Assembly (NCBI RefSeq): GCF_000744705.1
Contig: NZ_JQML01000001.1
Coordinates: forward strand, 5,466,017 to 5,530,016
Length of the DNA stretch: 64,000 nt
Source: Streptacidiphilus albus JL83
GTDB taxonomy: Bacteria; Actinomycetota; Actinomycetes; Streptomycetales; Streptomycetaceae
Direction: 5' to 3'
Shown here: piece by piece, positions 1 through 8,634 of the stretch
Position numbering within the stretch: position 1 is the first letter of the stretch
Layout: each line of letters begins with the position of its first letter
The notes under the pieces: model-generated
What the model saw: only the letters and a program-made list of their open reading frames with translations
Database searches by the model: none
Told to the model about the DNA's origin: nothing
Made by a program: the position numbers and the translations under genes

Positions 1-337
1 CCTTCTTCTTGGCCAGGTAGGTGGCCATGACCTTGTTGGCGGGCAGGACGATGCAGAAGTAGACCACCGCGGCGGTGATCACGAACTGCAGCACCGCGGC
101 GAGCACGGATCCCCACAGGATGTAGATGCCGTGGGGATGGGCGCCGGTGGTGACGCAGGGCCCCTTGAGGCAGGACTGGTAGCTGTTCAGGGAGGAGGTG
201 CCGAAGGCACCGACGATCGGATTGATCACTCCGTTGACGATGGAGTTGATGACGCTGGTGAACGCCGCACCGATGACGACCGCGACGGCCAGGTCGATGA
301 CGTTGCCACGCAGGAGGAATGCCTTGAAACCCTTCAC
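1..337 (-). CDS. mscL: large-conductance mechanosensitive channel MscL (C-terminus cut by window edge)
   Basis: Pore-forming membrane channel that opens under membrane tension to release osmolytes after hypo-osmotic shock. The visible 112 residues begin MKGFKAFLLRGNVIDLAVAV, which is the amphipathic N-terminal helix and first membrane segment of MscL, followed by the conserved VIGAAF stretch. A periplasmic loop with two cysteines (YQSCLKGPCV) follows, then the second membrane segment (residues about 78-100) and the NKVMATYLAKKK start of the cytoplasmic helix. The GTG start at 337 has AAGGAAG about 11 bases upstream. The last 20-50 residues lie outside the window. The family assignment is firm. 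Confidence 0.93.
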   Translation of the reverse strand, partial: MKGFKAFLLRGNVIDLAVAVVIGAAFTSVINSIVNGVINPIVGAFGTSSLNSYQSCLKGPCVTTGAHPHGIYILWGSVLAAVLQFVITAAVVYFCIVLPANKVMATYLAKKK

Positions 338-556
338 GGAACTGCTGACTTCCTTTTGCTGCCGGGGGACGGTCGGATGGGGCCCTGGGCCTGGGAACCT
401 ACGGCAGCGCGGGGCAGCCGACCGCGCTCCGTAGCTCCCCCTCCGACCCGTCCCCGACCACCCCGGCGCCCGCCGTCCTCCCCGCCCGCCTGCGCCTTCG
501 CGCGCCCGGCCCGGACGGCGCACCTGCCGGAGCGGACCCGGGACGGCGTTGCGTTT

Positions 557-1270
557 TCACTCGAACGAAGGACCCCGGTCATCAGGGCTGTGCACCGCCA
601 GGGGGGCTCGCGCGGCGGCGTGGACGCCGCCGGTGGCGGTCAGCGGACCGCGCAGCGAACCGGCGGCGAGGGTCGTCGCCGCGACCATCAGCCCGGCCGC
701 GATCGGACCCGGCCTTCGCCGGACCGGCGCGGGCAGTCGGTGCCGGCCGCCACCGGCGCGGATCGGCGGGAAGAGGGCAACGGTGCGCGTGGGCGGAACG
801 GCTGGTCCGCCGCCGACCAGCGGCGTGGCCGGCGGGGCCGGGCGTGGCGCGGGCACCGGGGTCGGCTCGTCCTCGACCCAGTGGTCGCTCCAGGAGTCCG
901 TCCACCGTTCCTCCCGCTCCTGCTGCTGGTCGGGCGGCGCCGCCGCGGTGGGCTCGTCGGCGGCCCAGTCATTGGTCCAGCCGTCGGTCCAGGCCGGAGC
1001 AGCCCCGTAGGACGGCCCGACGGGCTCCGCTGCGAGCGGCTCGGCTGCGTACGGCTCCGCCGCGAGCGGCTCCGGGGAGCCTGCGCCGGCTGTGAGCGCC
1101 CCTGCCGGGGCGGTCCCGGCCGCCGGGGCTTCCGCGTCCTGTTCCCACTCCGTGGCGGGCAGGGGGCCGGACAGCGGGTCGGAGAGGGCGTCCCGGGCCG
1201 GTCCGGGGGTCAGGGTGTGGACGCGGTGCCGCTGGAACGTGCGCGGGGAGGTGTCGATGGTCAGGGTCAT
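557..1270 (-). CDS. unknown protein with one C-terminal membrane segment
   Basis: I do not recognise this 237-residue protein. Third-position GC is very high throughout, so it is coding. Residues 1-150 are acidic and low in complexity, rich in Ala, Pro, Glu and Trp-Asp motifs (AEPYAAEPLAAEP repeats, then WTDGWTNDW and WTDSWSDHW). A basic stretch with RRRPGPIAAG leads into a single hydrophobic helix near the C-terminus, ending in a short tail. I chose the ATG at 1270 (MTLTIDTSPRTF); an upstream in-frame start at 1318 lacks a ribosome site. It sits between mscL and the MTA phosphorylase, both on the same strand. It may be a tail-anchored protein or a truncated SAF-type pilus-assembly protein, which often has a TM at this point; that is a guess. 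Confidence 0.55.
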   Translation of the reverse strand: MTLTIDTSPRTFQRHRVHTLTPGPARDALSDPLSGPLPATEWEQDAEAPAAGTAPAGALTAGAGSPEPLAAEPYAAEPLAAEPVGPSYGAAPAWTDGWTNDWAADEPTAAAPPDQQQEREERWTDSWSDHWVEDEPTPVPAPRPAPPATPLVGGGPAVPPTRTVALFPPIRAGGGRHRLPAPVRRRPGPIAAGLMVAATTLAAGSLRGPLTATGGVHAAARAPLAVHSPDDRGPSFE

Positions 1271-1362
1271 GGGGAACCACCGCCTTTGCGAGGCTGTCCG
1301 GAGCTGGGTACCCCTCAACCTTGTCGCTCAGCGGTGGCCCAGGGCGGCGCGAAGACCTCTCC

Positions 1363-1389
1363 TGTGGATAAACCGGGGGGTGTGGATAA
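1363..1389. promoter_or_regulatory. two DnaA-box-like 9-mers upstream of the membrane-protein gene
   Basis: TGTGGATAA occurs at 1363-1371 and again at 1381-1389 in the same orientation. Its complement TTATCCACA is the classical strict DnaA box. The spacing is 18 bases. They lie in the gap between two genes and not next to dnaA or dnaN, so this is not the chromosomal origin. A DnaA-responsive promoter or titration site is possible. The match is seen; the function is inference. Confidence 0.35.
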
Positions 1390-1476
1390 CTCCGTCACCC
1401 GATCGAGCAGCGCGCTCGGCCCCGCACCGCCCGCCCGCCCTGCCCGCCCTCTCCCGCCCTCTCCCGCGCCCGCCCC

Positions 1477-1544
1477 GGCCCCGCTCACGGCCCGGCCCCG
1501 CTCACGGCCCGGCCCCGCTCACAGCCCGGCCCCGCTCACAGCCC
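1477..1544. repeat. 17-bp tandem repeat, four copies
   Basis: Four consecutive 17-base units of the form GGCCCCGCTCACGGCCC start at 1477, 1494, 1511 and 1528; the last two have A for G at position 13. The array runs into the stop region of the MTA phosphorylase gene, whose last codons are at 1536. It resembles a VNTR and is followed upstream by CCGCCCTCTC-type low-complexity sequence. Confidence 0.7.
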
Positions 1545-2384
1545 CAGCCCGGTCTCCTGCCCGTCCAGGGCCTGCGCGCACACGCACGTGCGGTCCTCGG
1601 TCGCGGGCAGCCCGCCGACCGCCTGCAGCAGCACGCCGCGCAGCCGGTCGATGTTCTGCGCGAACACCTCCAGCACCTCCGCGTGGGTCACCCCCTGGCC
1701 GCTCTCGGCGCCCGCGTCCAGGTCGGTGACCAGGGCGATCGAGGTGTAGCAGAGGCTCAGTTCGCGGGCCAGGACCGCCTCCGGATGGCCGGTCATCCCC
1801 ACCACCGACCAGCCCTGGTCGGCGTACCAGCGTGATTCGGCCCGGGTGGAGAAGCGTGGGCCCTCGATCACCACCAGCGTCCCGCCGTCGACCGGCTCCC
1901 AGTCCTGGTCCGCTGCGGCCCGCAGCACCGCCGTCCGGCCGCGCGGGCAGTACGGGTCGGCGGCGGAGACGTGCAGCACCGCCGGGGTGCGGCCGTCGAG
2001 GCGCTGCTCGCCGTCGTAGTAGGTCTGCACCCGGCCGGTCGTCCGGTCCACGAACTGGTCGGGCACCAGCAGCGTCCCGGGGCCGTAGGCGGCCCGCAGG
2101 CCGCCGGTGGCGCAGGGGGCCAGTACCTGGCGGACGCCCAGCGAGCGCAGCGCCCACAGGTTGGCGCGGTAGTTGATCCGGTGCGGCGGAACCCCGTGGC
2201 CGCGGCCGTGCCGCGGCAGGAAGGCGACCCTGCGTCCGCCGGTCTCGCCGACGAAGAGAGAGTCGCTGGGGCGTCCGTAGGGAGTGTCGACGATCACCTC
2301 GGTGAGGTCGTCGACCAGTGCGTACAGTCCGGTGCCGCCGATGACGCCGACCTCGGCGCCGGCGGTGCTGCTCGGGTTCGCCAT
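1536..2384 (-). CDS. mtnP: S-methyl-5'-thioadenosine phosphorylase family
   Basis: Cytoplasmic phosphorylase that cleaves methylthioadenosine (or a related purine nucleoside) with phosphate in methionine salvage. The N-terminus has the phosphate-binding motif EVGVIGGTGLY, then the PRHGRGH and PPHRINYRANLWAL segments, and later VIEGPRFSTRAESRWY and VVGMTGHPEAVLARELSLCY, all typical of the MTAP/PNP family. Length (282 residues from the ATG at 2384) is normal. An ATG four codons upstream (2396) is also possible; neither has a strong ribosome site. The C-terminus carries CVCAQ cysteines and overlaps the 17-bp repeat array. Confidence 0.88.
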   Translation of the reverse strand: MANPSSTAGAEVGVIGGTGLYALVDDLTEVIVDTPYGRPSDSLFVGETGGRRVAFLPRHGRGHGVPPHRINYRANLWALRSLGVRQVLAPCATGGLRAAYGPGTLLVPDQFVDRTTGRVQTYYDGEQRLDGRTPAVLHVSAADPYCPRGRTAVLRAAADQDWEPVDGGTLVVIEGPRFSTRAESRWYADQGWSVVGMTGHPEAVLARELSLCYTSIALVTDLDAGAESGQGVTHAEVLEVFAQNIDRLRGVLLQAVGGLPATEDRTCVCAQALDGQETGLGL

Positions 2385-2475
2385 GCGCAGCAGCATAGGC
2401 GGGCCCGGGCATGCCGAAGCCCCGCGGTCCCCTACCGGGAAGAGACAGCGCAGGGCTCGGCCGGAAGACTCCGGG

Positions 2476-2832
2476 TCAGGCAGCCGGGGAGGAGCTGCCC
2501 CCCGAGGACGAACCGCCCGAGGAGGACGTCGAGGCGGACGACGACGTCGAGGAGGCGCCCGAGGTGGTCGAGGGCGTGCTCGACGAGCTGGACGACGACG
2601 AGGAGTCGCCGGAGGACGACGTCGACTTCGACGCCCCCACCGTGCTGCTCGACGAGGAGCGGCTGTCGGTGCGGTAGAAGCCGCTGCCCTTGAAGACCAC
2701 GCCCACGGCGGAGTAGATCTTCCGCAGTCGGCCGCTGCAGTCGGGGCAGACGGTCAGGGCGTCGTCCGTGAACTTCTGGACTGCCTCAAGACCGTTGCCG
2801 CACTCGGTGCACTGGTACTGGTACGTCGGCAC
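2476..2832 (-). CDS. FmdB/CxxC zinc-ribbon regulatory-type protein with Ser-rich tail
   Basis: Small protein of 118 residues. Residues 1-45 form the FmdB zinc ribbon: PTYQYQCTECG, later VCPDCSGRLRKIYS and GVVFKGSGFYRTD. Four cysteines in two CxxC pairs should bind zinc. Residues 50-118 are almost entirely Ser, Thr, Gly and Ala and are probably disordered. The GTG start at 2832 is set by AGGAGG seven bases upstream. FmdB proteins were first linked to formamidase regulation; their true role in actinobacteria is unknown to me. Confidence 0.85.
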   Translation of the reverse strand: MPTYQYQCTECGNGLEAVQKFTDDALTVCPDCSGRLRKIYSAVGVVFKGSGFYRTDSRSSSSSTVGASKSTSSSGDSSSSSSSSSTPSTTSGASSTSSSASTSSSGGSSSGGSSSPAA

Positions 2833-3057
2833 TTGTATTCCTCCTGGCACTCTCGCCTGATGAGTGCTAACGACGGTCAATGATGCGGTATTCCCCGGAG
2901 ATAGTCCACTGTGACCGGTGTGAGCTGCGGCTCCGTATACTCCGGGCGGTCGGCGGCAGCCGTCCGGAGGGCCGGGCGGTGACCTCGGGCGAGGTAGGAG
3001 ACGGCTCCGAGAAGGGGCAGAAGCCGGGTACCAGTCCGCAGCGGTTCCGCTTCAGGT

Positions 3058-3097
3058 GTTAGCGTCGGCCCCGCCGCGTTAGCGTCGGCCCCGCCGC
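3058..3097. repeat. 20-bp perfect tandem duplication
   Basis: GTTAGCGTCGGCCCCGCCGC is present twice back to back (3058-3077, 3078-3097) about 45 bases before the penicillin-acylase start. It probably sits in the promoter or 5' UTR. The whole gap 2833-3139 holds no gene I can support. Confidence 0.75.
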
Positions 3098-3139
3098 ACT
3101 GCAGGGCGGCGGACGAGCCCCTGCCTCACAAGGACCCTG

Positions 3140-5983
3140 ATGCCCCGCACCAAGAAGTTCCGCCGGTTCCGACTGCTGGTGATCCTGCTGGTGGTACTGC
3201 TGGTGGCGGGAGCCGCAGGCGGAGGCTGGTACGGCCTGCGCGAGGTCCGCGCCTCCTATCCGCAGACGACCGGCACGATCGAACTCCAGGGCCTGTCCGG
3301 CCCGGTGACGGTGCTCCGGGACGCCAACGGCATCCCGCAGATCTATGCCTCCTCCTCGGCCGACCTCTTCATGGCGCAGGGCTACGTCCAGGCCCAGGAC
3401 CGGTTCTGGCAGATGGACGTCGACCGGCACATCACCTCGGGGACGCTGGCGTCGATGTTCGGCGCGGGCAAGAACAACGCCAACGTCCAGTCCGACGCCT
3501 TCATCCAGACCATGAACTGGCAGGGGGTGGCGCAGCAGGAGTACGACACCACCGTCGACGCCGCCACCAAGCAGTACCTCCAGGCGTACGCCGACGGGGT
3601 CAACGCCTGGCTGAAGCAGCACCCGGGCGGGGCGGGGGCCTCCGTCGAGTACGCGATGCTGGGGCTCTCCCACGGCGGCTACCGGCCGGCGCCGTGGACC
3701 CCGGTCGACTCGCTGTCCTGGCTGAAGGCGATGGCCTGGGACCTGAGCGGCAACATGCAGCAGGAGATCGACCGCTCGCTGCTGGCGCAGAACCTGAGCA
3801 GCACTCAGATCTCCCAGCTGTACCCGGAGTATCCCTACGGCACCAGTGCGACGATCGCGAACACCGGCACGGTCACCGACCCCGGGACCAAGAACGCGAC
3901 CTATGTCCCCGGCAGCGGGGACGGCTCCTCGGGAACGACCCCCACCACCGCGACGACCACCTCGGACCGGTCCAAGGGCAAGGGCGCCGGTGGGAAGACG
4001 TCGAAGACCAGCGGCGCCGGCACGGCGGCCGAGGGCGGCACCGCCGTCCAGGGCCTCACCGGCGCGGCGACCCAGCTCGCGGCGAACATCGACAGCGTCC
4101 CGGCGCTGCTCGGCCTGCCGGGGCAGGGCATCGGCTCCAACTCCTGGGTGGTCTCCGGCAAGTACACGACCACGGGGCTGCCGCTGCTGGCCGACGACCC
4201 GCACCTCAGCCCGGGGGTGCCTTCGGTCTGGGAGCAGATGGGCCTGCACTGCAACACGGTCGGCCCGGCCTGCCCCTTCGACGTCACCGGGTTCACCTTC
4301 CCGGGGATGCCGGGCGTGGTGATCGGCCACAACGCGACGATCAGCTGGGGCTTCACCAACATGGGGGCCGACGTCCAGGACCTCTACCTGGAGCAGGTGA
4401 CCGGCCCGAACACCTACGACGTCAACGGCAGCAACGTCGACTTCACGACCCGGCAGGTGACCATCAAGGTCGCCGGCGGCCCGAGCCAGACGATCACGGT
4501 ACGCAGCACCCAGGACGGGATGCCGATCATCTCCGACCACGACACCACCGAGCAGGCGGTGGGTCAGAACGCCCCGGTGGCGGGCAACGCCCCGCCACGG
4601 GGCAGCGGCTACGCCATCGCCCTGAAGTGGACCGCGCTGCAGCCGGGCACGACCATGGACGCGGTGTTCGGGCTGGACAAGGCCACCGACTTCGCCCAGT
4701 TCCGGACCGCCGCCCAGGACTTCCAGGTCCCGGCGCAGAACATGATCTACGCCGACACCTCCGGCAACATCGGCTACCAGGCGCCCGGCCTGATCCCGAT
4801 CCGGGCAGCCGGTGACGACGGCACCTACCCCTCGCCCGGCTGGGACCCCTCCTACGCCTGGAAGGGCTACATCCCGAGCGCCGCGCTGCCCTGGGAGGAG
4901 AACCCCAAGGAGGGCTACATCGTCGCGGCCAACCAGGCCGTGGTGAACGACAGCTACCCCTACGAGATCACCCAGGACTGGGACTACGGCATCCGGTCCG
5001 CGCAGATCACCAGCCTGATCAAGAGCCAGCTCGCGGCCGGCAGCAAGATCTCGCCGGACTCCATGCAGTCCATGCAGACCGACGACACCAGCGTGATGGC
5101 GAAGACCCTGGTGCCCTACCTGCTCAAGGTGCAGCTGGCCGGCGGCTCCTACTACACCGACGCCCAGCAGCTGCTCCAGGGCTGGAACTACGACCAGGAC
5201 GCCGGCTCCGCCGCCGCCGCGTACTACAACGCGGTCTGGAGCAACCTGCTGCACCTGGTCTTCGACGAGCAGTTCCCGGCCTCGGTCCGGGCGACCACCG
5301 ACTGCATCATGGTCAACCAGAGCAGCACCCTGCCTTCGGACAGCCTCAACGGCGCCCCCGACATGCAGCGGGTCTGCGGCACCCGGACGCCCGACCAGGC
5401 GATGCCGGACGGCGGCGACCAGTGGATGACCGTGGTGGCCGGGCTGCTCACCCAGCCGAACAGCCCCTGGTGGAGCTACACCTACGACAACGGGGTCCAG
5501 GTGAAGGGGATGGACAACGTCCTCGCGGAGGCCATGAAGGACGCCCGGCAGCAGCTCACCTCGCTGATGGGCAAGGACATGTCGACCTGGAGCTGGGGCC
5601 GGATCCACACGATGAACCTGGACGAGCAGAGCCTCGGCACGGACGACTCCTCGTTCTTCTCCGGCCTGGAGCACAGCCTGCTCGACCGCGGCCCCTACCA
5701 GCTGGACGGCGGTTCGTCGGCGGTGGACGCCACCGGTTGGAACGCCGCGGCGGGCTACCAGGTCGACTGGGCGCCGTCGATGCGGATGGTCGTCGACCTG
5801 AGCAACCTGGACGCCTCCCGCTGGATCACCATCGGCGGGGCCTCGGGCCACGCCGACGACCCGAACTACAACGACCAGACCGCGCTCTGGGCCGAGGGCA
5901 AGCTGCTGACCTGGGCCTACAGCAAGTCGGCGGTCCAGGCCGCGGCCAAGGGCACGCTGACGCTGAACCCGGCCGGCTCCTAG
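3140..5983 (+). CDS. penicillin acylase family protein (Ntn hydrolase, membrane-anchored)
   Basis: 947-residue exported amidase of the penicillin acylase/aculeacin acylase family. Residues 12-35 form one N-terminal membrane anchor or uncleaved signal after a basic MPRTKKFRRFR. The A-chain region follows (GPVTVLRDANGIPQIYA, GYVQAQDRFWQMDV). After a Ser/Thr/Gly-rich linker at about 260-300 comes the autoprocessing site GIGSNSWVVSG, where the Ser should be the new N-terminal nucleophile, then PLLADDPHL and the B chain (WGFTNMGADVQDLY, IVAANQAVVND, WAPSMRMVVDLSN). These enzymes hydrolyse amide bonds of acylated small molecules (beta-lactams, lipopeptides, acyl-homoserine lactones); the real substrate cannot be read from sequence. 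It stands alone and converges on the next gene across a strong hairpin. Confidence 0.9.
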   Translation: MPRTKKFRRFRLLVILLVVLLVAGAAGGGWYGLREVRASYPQTTGTIELQGLSGPVTVLRDANGIPQIYASSSADLFMAQGYVQAQDRFWQMDVDRHITSGTLASMFGAGKNNANVQSDAFIQTMNWQGVAQQEYDTTVDAATKQYLQAYADGVNAWLKQHPGGAGASVEYAMLGLSHGGYRPAPWTPVDSLSWLKAMAWDLSGNMQQEIDRSLLAQNLSSTQISQLYPEYPYGTSATIANTGTVTDPGTKNATYVPGSGDGSSGTTPTTATTTSDRSKGKGAGGKTSKTSGAGTAAEGGTAVQGLTGAATQLAANIDSVPALLGLPGQGIGSNSWVVSGKYTTTGLPLLADDPHLSPGVPSVWEQMGLHCNTVGPACPFDVTGFTFPGMPGVVIGHNATISWGFTNMGADVQDLYLEQVTGPNTYDVNGSNVDFTTRQVTIKVAGGPSQTITVRSTQDGMPIISDHDTTEQAVGQNAPVAGNAPPRGSGYAIALKWTALQPGTTMDAVFGLDKATDFAQFRTAAQDFQVPAQNMIYADTSGNIGYQAPGLIPIRAAGDDGTYPSPGWDPSYAWKGYIPSAALPWEENPKEGYIVAANQAVVNDSYPYEITQDWDYGIRSAQITSLIKSQLAAGSKISPDSMQSMQTDDTSVMAKTLVPYLLKVQLAGGSYYTDAQQLLQGWNYDQDAGSAAAAYYNAVWSNLLHLVFDEQFPASVRATTDCIMVNQSSTLPSDSLNGAPDMQRVCGTRTPDQAMPDGGDQWMTVVAGLLTQPNSPWWSYTYDNGVQVKGMDNVLAEAMKDARQQLTSLMGKDMSTWSWGRIHTMNLDEQSLGTDDSSFFSGLEHSLLDRGPYQLDGGSSAVDATGWNAAAGYQVDWAPSMRMVVDLSNLDASRWITIGGASGHADDPNYNDQTALWAEGKLLTWAYSKSAVQAAAKGTLTLNPAGS

Positions 5984-5993
5984 CCGCCGCGGT

Positions 5994-6033
5994 CCGCTCC
6001 GGTCCGGGGCCCCGGCGCCCCGGACCGGAGCGG
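5994..6033. terminator. bidirectional hairpin between convergent genes
   Basis: A perfect 17-bp stem (left arm begins CCGCTCCGGTCC, right arm ends GGACCGGAGCGG) with a 6-base loop lies between the stops of the penicillin acylase and the cyclo-ligase, four bases from the latter. There is no T-run, as is common in actinobacteria. Confidence 0.8.
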
Positions 6034-6037
6034 TCGG

Positions 6038-6643
6038 TCAGGCCCCGGTCCGGAACCGGTGCAGCCCGGAGGGCGTCACTGCGGCGTCCACCGCACGGTC
6101 GTGCGGCTCGGCGGGGACGTCCGCCAGCAGCTCCGTGTCGTAGAGCAGCGTCGCCAGCCGGGCCGTCGACCCGGCGCGGTCCAGCCGGGCCAGCACCCGG
6201 TCGTAGCTGCCGCCGCCCCGGCCCAGCCGGATCCCCCGCCGGTCCACCGCCAGCCCCGGCAGCAGCACCAGCCCGGCCGTGCCGACCGCCTCCGGGCCCA
6301 GCCGCGGACCGCCGGGCTCCAACAGTCCGCGCCCGGCCCTGAGCAGGCTGTCCGCACCCTCGTAGACGCCCCAGTCGAGATCGTTGTCGGGCAGCAGCAC
6401 CGGCAGCAGCACCCGCACGCCCCGCGCGCGGAGCGTGTCCAGCAGCGTGCGGGTGCCCGGCTCCGCGCCCACCGACACGTATCCGGCCACCACCGGTGCC
6501 GGCCCGGTCCCCGGCGCCACCGGGGGCAGCAGCTCCAGGGCGTGCCCGGCCAGCGCCAGCGCGGCCTGCTGCCGCTGCCCGGGTGACAGTGCGGCGCGTG
6601 CCGCGAGCAGCCGTGACCGCAGGGCGGTCTTGTCGTTCACCAT
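6038..6643 (-). CDS. 5-formyltetrahydrofolate cyclo-ligase
   Basis: ATP-dependent enzyme converting 5-formyl-THF to 5,10-methenyl-THF (one-carbon metabolism, cytoplasm). 201 residues, normal length. The N-terminus has the basic KTALRSRLLAARAALSP helix; the C-terminal half has LVLLPGLAVDRRGIRLGRGGGSYDRVL, the ATP/folate-binding signature of the family, and ADVPAEPHDRAVDAAVTPSG. The start is the ATG at 6643, with AAAGG 11 bases upstream. It is divergent from the GGDEF gene across 90 bases. Confidence 0.93.
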   Translation of the reverse strand: MVNDKTALRSRLLAARAALSPGQRQQAALALAGHALELLPPVAPGTGPAPVVAGYVSVGAEPGTRTLLDTLRARGVRVLLPVLLPDNDLDWGVYEGADSLLRAGRGLLEPGGPRLGPEAVGTAGLVLLPGLAVDRRGIRLGRGGGSYDRVLARLDRAGSTARLATLLYDTELLADVPAEPHDRAVDAAVTPSGLHRFRTGA

Positions 6644-6733
6644 CGGATGGGCGGCCTTTCGTGCCGGTGGACCGTCGGCCGTCCGCAGGGAGGGCGGACC
6701 GGGCGACCGGTGGTGGTCAGGGGAGAAGCAGAC

Positions 6734-7546
6734 ATGATGACCCAGCTCTACGACATCCTCGCTGCCCTCTGCCTGCCGGCGCTGCTGGCCGCCGCGCTGC
6801 TGCTGCGCGCACTGGGACGCGGGCGCCGCCGTGCCGCCGAGACGGAGACCCGGCTCCGGCAGGAGGTGGACCGGCTGCGGGCGGCCCGGTCCGAGCTTGA
6901 ACGGACCTCCTGGACCGACCCGCTCACCGGCGTGTGGAACTACCGCTACCTGCAGACCGCCCTGGACCGCGAGGTCGCCCGCTGCGCCCGGCACCCGCAC
7001 CGGCCCGGGGCCGGCACCGGCGCGGGCGGGCGCTTCGCGCTGCTGCTGCTGGAGGTCGACGGCTTCGACGCCATCCGCCGCGAGCACGGCCGACGGCGCG
7101 GCGGCGCGGCGCTGCGGGACCTGGCCCAGCGCCTGGCACTGGAGTTCCGGGAGGCGGACGTCTTCGGCCGCTACGGCGGCGAGGAGTTCCTGGTGCTGCT
7201 GCCGGACACGGACCGGGACGGCGCCGAGCACGCGGCCGAGCGGCTGCGCTGGACGGTCCGCCGGCACCCGCTGCCGCTGCCGGCCGGACCGGTCGCCGCG
7301 GGCAACGGCCTGACGGCCCACGTCGGCATCGCCTCGCTGCCGCAGGACGGCGTCCATGCCGCGCTGCTGCTGCGCGCTGCCGACCGCTCCCTCGCCGAGG
7401 CCAAGGAGCAGCGGGCCGGGGAGCGGGGAATGGAAACGGCGTACACGGATAATAGCGACAGAACGGTAGGGGCTGCCGCATATGTGGATCACAGCTCCCT
7501 GAGGACGGGCCATGAGCATCCGCAGAACTTTCGGGGCACGGTCTGA
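6734..7546 (+). CDS. membrane-anchored GGDEF protein (putative diguanylate cyclase)
   Basis: 270 residues. One N-terminal hydrophobic segment (about 8-28), a short Arg/Glu-rich coiled linker, then a GGDEF domain (about 55-245) with DPLTGVWNYRYL, LLEVDGFD and the active-site loop YGGEEF at about 147-152, so it may make c-di-GMP. In Streptomyces c-di-GMP controls development through BldD and WhiG/RsiG. The tail after about 235 is polar and unrelated to the domain. The ATG at 6734 has GGGAGAAG upstream. It lies directly before galU on the same strand but galU seems to have its own promoter. Confidence 0.85.
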   Translation: MMTQLYDILAALCLPALLAAALLLRALGRGRRRAAETETRLRQEVDRLRAARSELERTSWTDPLTGVWNYRYLQTALDREVARCARHPHRPGAGTGAGGRFALLLLEVDGFDAIRREHGRRRGGAALRDLAQRLALEFREADVFGRYGGEEFLVLLPDTDRDGAEHAAERLRWTVRRHPLPLPAGPVAAGNGLTAHVGIASLPQDGVHAALLLRAADRSLAEAKEQRAGERGMETAYTDNSDRTVGAAAYVDHSSLRTGHEHPQNFRGTV

Positions 7547-7570
7547 CCTCGCCTTTGTGGCAAGTACAGT
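7543..7570 (+). promoter_or_regulatory. probable galU promoter giving a leaderless mRNA
   Basis: CTGACC (7543-7548) and TACAGT (7565-7570), 16 bases apart, resemble the -35 and -10 of vegetative sigma factor promoters. The -10 ends seven bases before the galU ATG and there is no Shine-Dalgarno sequence, which is the usual picture of a leaderless transcript in Streptomyces. Inference from spacing only. Confidence 0.45.
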
Positions 7571-7577
7571 CGTCACC

Positions 7578-8549
7578 ATGACGAATGCACGTTCGCGCCA
7601 GATCACCAAGGCCGTGATCCCTGCCGCCGGGCTCGGAACCCGCTTCCTTCCTGCGACCAAGGCAACTCCGAAGGAAATGCTTCCGGTTGTGGACAAGCCG
7701 GCGATTCAGTATGTCGTCGAGGAGGCCGCCTCGGCCGGTCTGACCGACGTGCTCATGATCACCGGTCGCAATAAGCGTCCGCTGGAGGACCACTTCGACC
7801 GCGCCTACGAGTTGGAGGAGCTGCTCATCCGCAAGGGTGACCAGGCCAAGCTCGACCGGGTGCGCGAGTCCAGCGACCTGGCCACCATGCACTACGTCCG
7901 CCAGGGCGACCCCAAGGGCCTGGGCCACGCCGTGCTCTGCGCCGAGCCGCACGTCGCCGACCAGCCCTTCGCCGTCCTGCTCGGCGACGACCTGATCGAC
8001 CCGCGCGACCCGCTGCTGGCCAAGATGATCGAGGTCCAGCAGGAGCTCGGCGGCAGCGTCGTGGCGCTGATCGAGGTGGACCCCTCGCAGGCGCACCTGT
8101 ACGGCTGCGCGGCCGTCAAGCCCGCCGAGTGGCACGGCACCCTCGGGGGCGACGACGAGATCGTCCGGATCACCGACCTGGTGGAGAAGCCGGCCCCGGG
8201 CGAGGCCCCCAGCAGCTACGCGGTCATCGGCCGCTACGTGCTGGACCCCTCGGTGTTCGAGGTGCTCCACGAGACCGAGCCCGGACTGCACGGCGAGATC
8301 CAGCTCACCGACGCCCTGCGGGTGCTCGCCCAGCGGACCCCGGGACGCGGCGGACCGGTCCACGGCGTGCTCTTCAAGGGCCGCCGCTACGACACGGGTG
8401 ACCGGGGCGACTACCTGCGCGCGATTGTCCGGCTGGCGTGCGAGCGTGGGGATCTCGGCCCGGAGTTCCGGTCCTGGCTGAAGGAGTTCGTCGGCAGCGG
8501 CGAGATCGACGGCGACCAGGCCCTGGTGGCCGCGGTCGACGCCGTCTAG
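7578..8549 (+). CDS. galU: UTP-glucose-1-phosphate uridylyltransferase
   Basis: Cytoplasmic enzyme making UDP-glucose from UTP and glucose-1-phosphate. It has the nucleotidyltransferase signature KAVIPAAGLGTRFLPATKA followed by EMLPVVDKPAIQYVVEEA, then QGDPKGLGHAV, LLGDDLIDP, VEKPAPGEAP and GEIQLTDAL, and the conserved KGRRYDTGDRGDYL near the C-terminus. Length 323 residues is normal. Reading from the upstream ATG at 7512 would add 22 residues that do not belong to the family, so I use the ATG at 7578. The rest of the UDP-sugar genes (galT, galE, galK) lie at the other end of the window. Confidence 0.96.
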   Translation: MTNARSRQITKAVIPAAGLGTRFLPATKATPKEMLPVVDKPAIQYVVEEAASAGLTDVLMITGRNKRPLEDHFDRAYELEELLIRKGDQAKLDRVRESSDLATMHYVRQGDPKGLGHAVLCAEPHVADQPFAVLLGDDLIDPRDPLLAKMIEVQQELGGSVVALIEVDPSQAHLYGCAAVKPAEWHGTLGGDDEIVRITDLVEKPAPGEAPSSYAVIGRYVLDPSVFEVLHETEPGLHGEIQLTDALRVLAQRTPGRGGPVHGVLFKGRRYDTGDRGDYLRAIVRLACERGDLGPEFRSWLKEFVGSGEIDGDQALVAAVDAV

Positions 8550-8634
8550 GGACGACACCGTCTAGGACGACACCGCACGGGTGCGCAGGCACCGGGCCGA
8601 CCAGGGCAGGACGGGCGACATGGAGGGGGACGCA

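Noticed and set aside
1363..1389. Chromosomal origin
   Set aside because: Only two DnaA boxes, no dnaA or dnaN, no AT-rich unwinding region.
2411..2677. Very acidic 88-codon plus-strand frame (EDEPPEEDVEADD-like)
   Set aside because: Antisense of the Ser-rich tail of the FmdB protein; poly-Ser codons read backwards give Asp/Glu.
2880..3062. 60-codon frame upstream of penicillin acylase
   Set aside because: No ribosome site and poor codon bias, even though it contains a CxxC-like pair.
3059..5851. 930-codon open frame on the minus strand
   Set aside because: Antisense shadow of the penicillin acylase gene; Arg/Gly/Val/Leu-rich with no domain, caused by high third-position GC.
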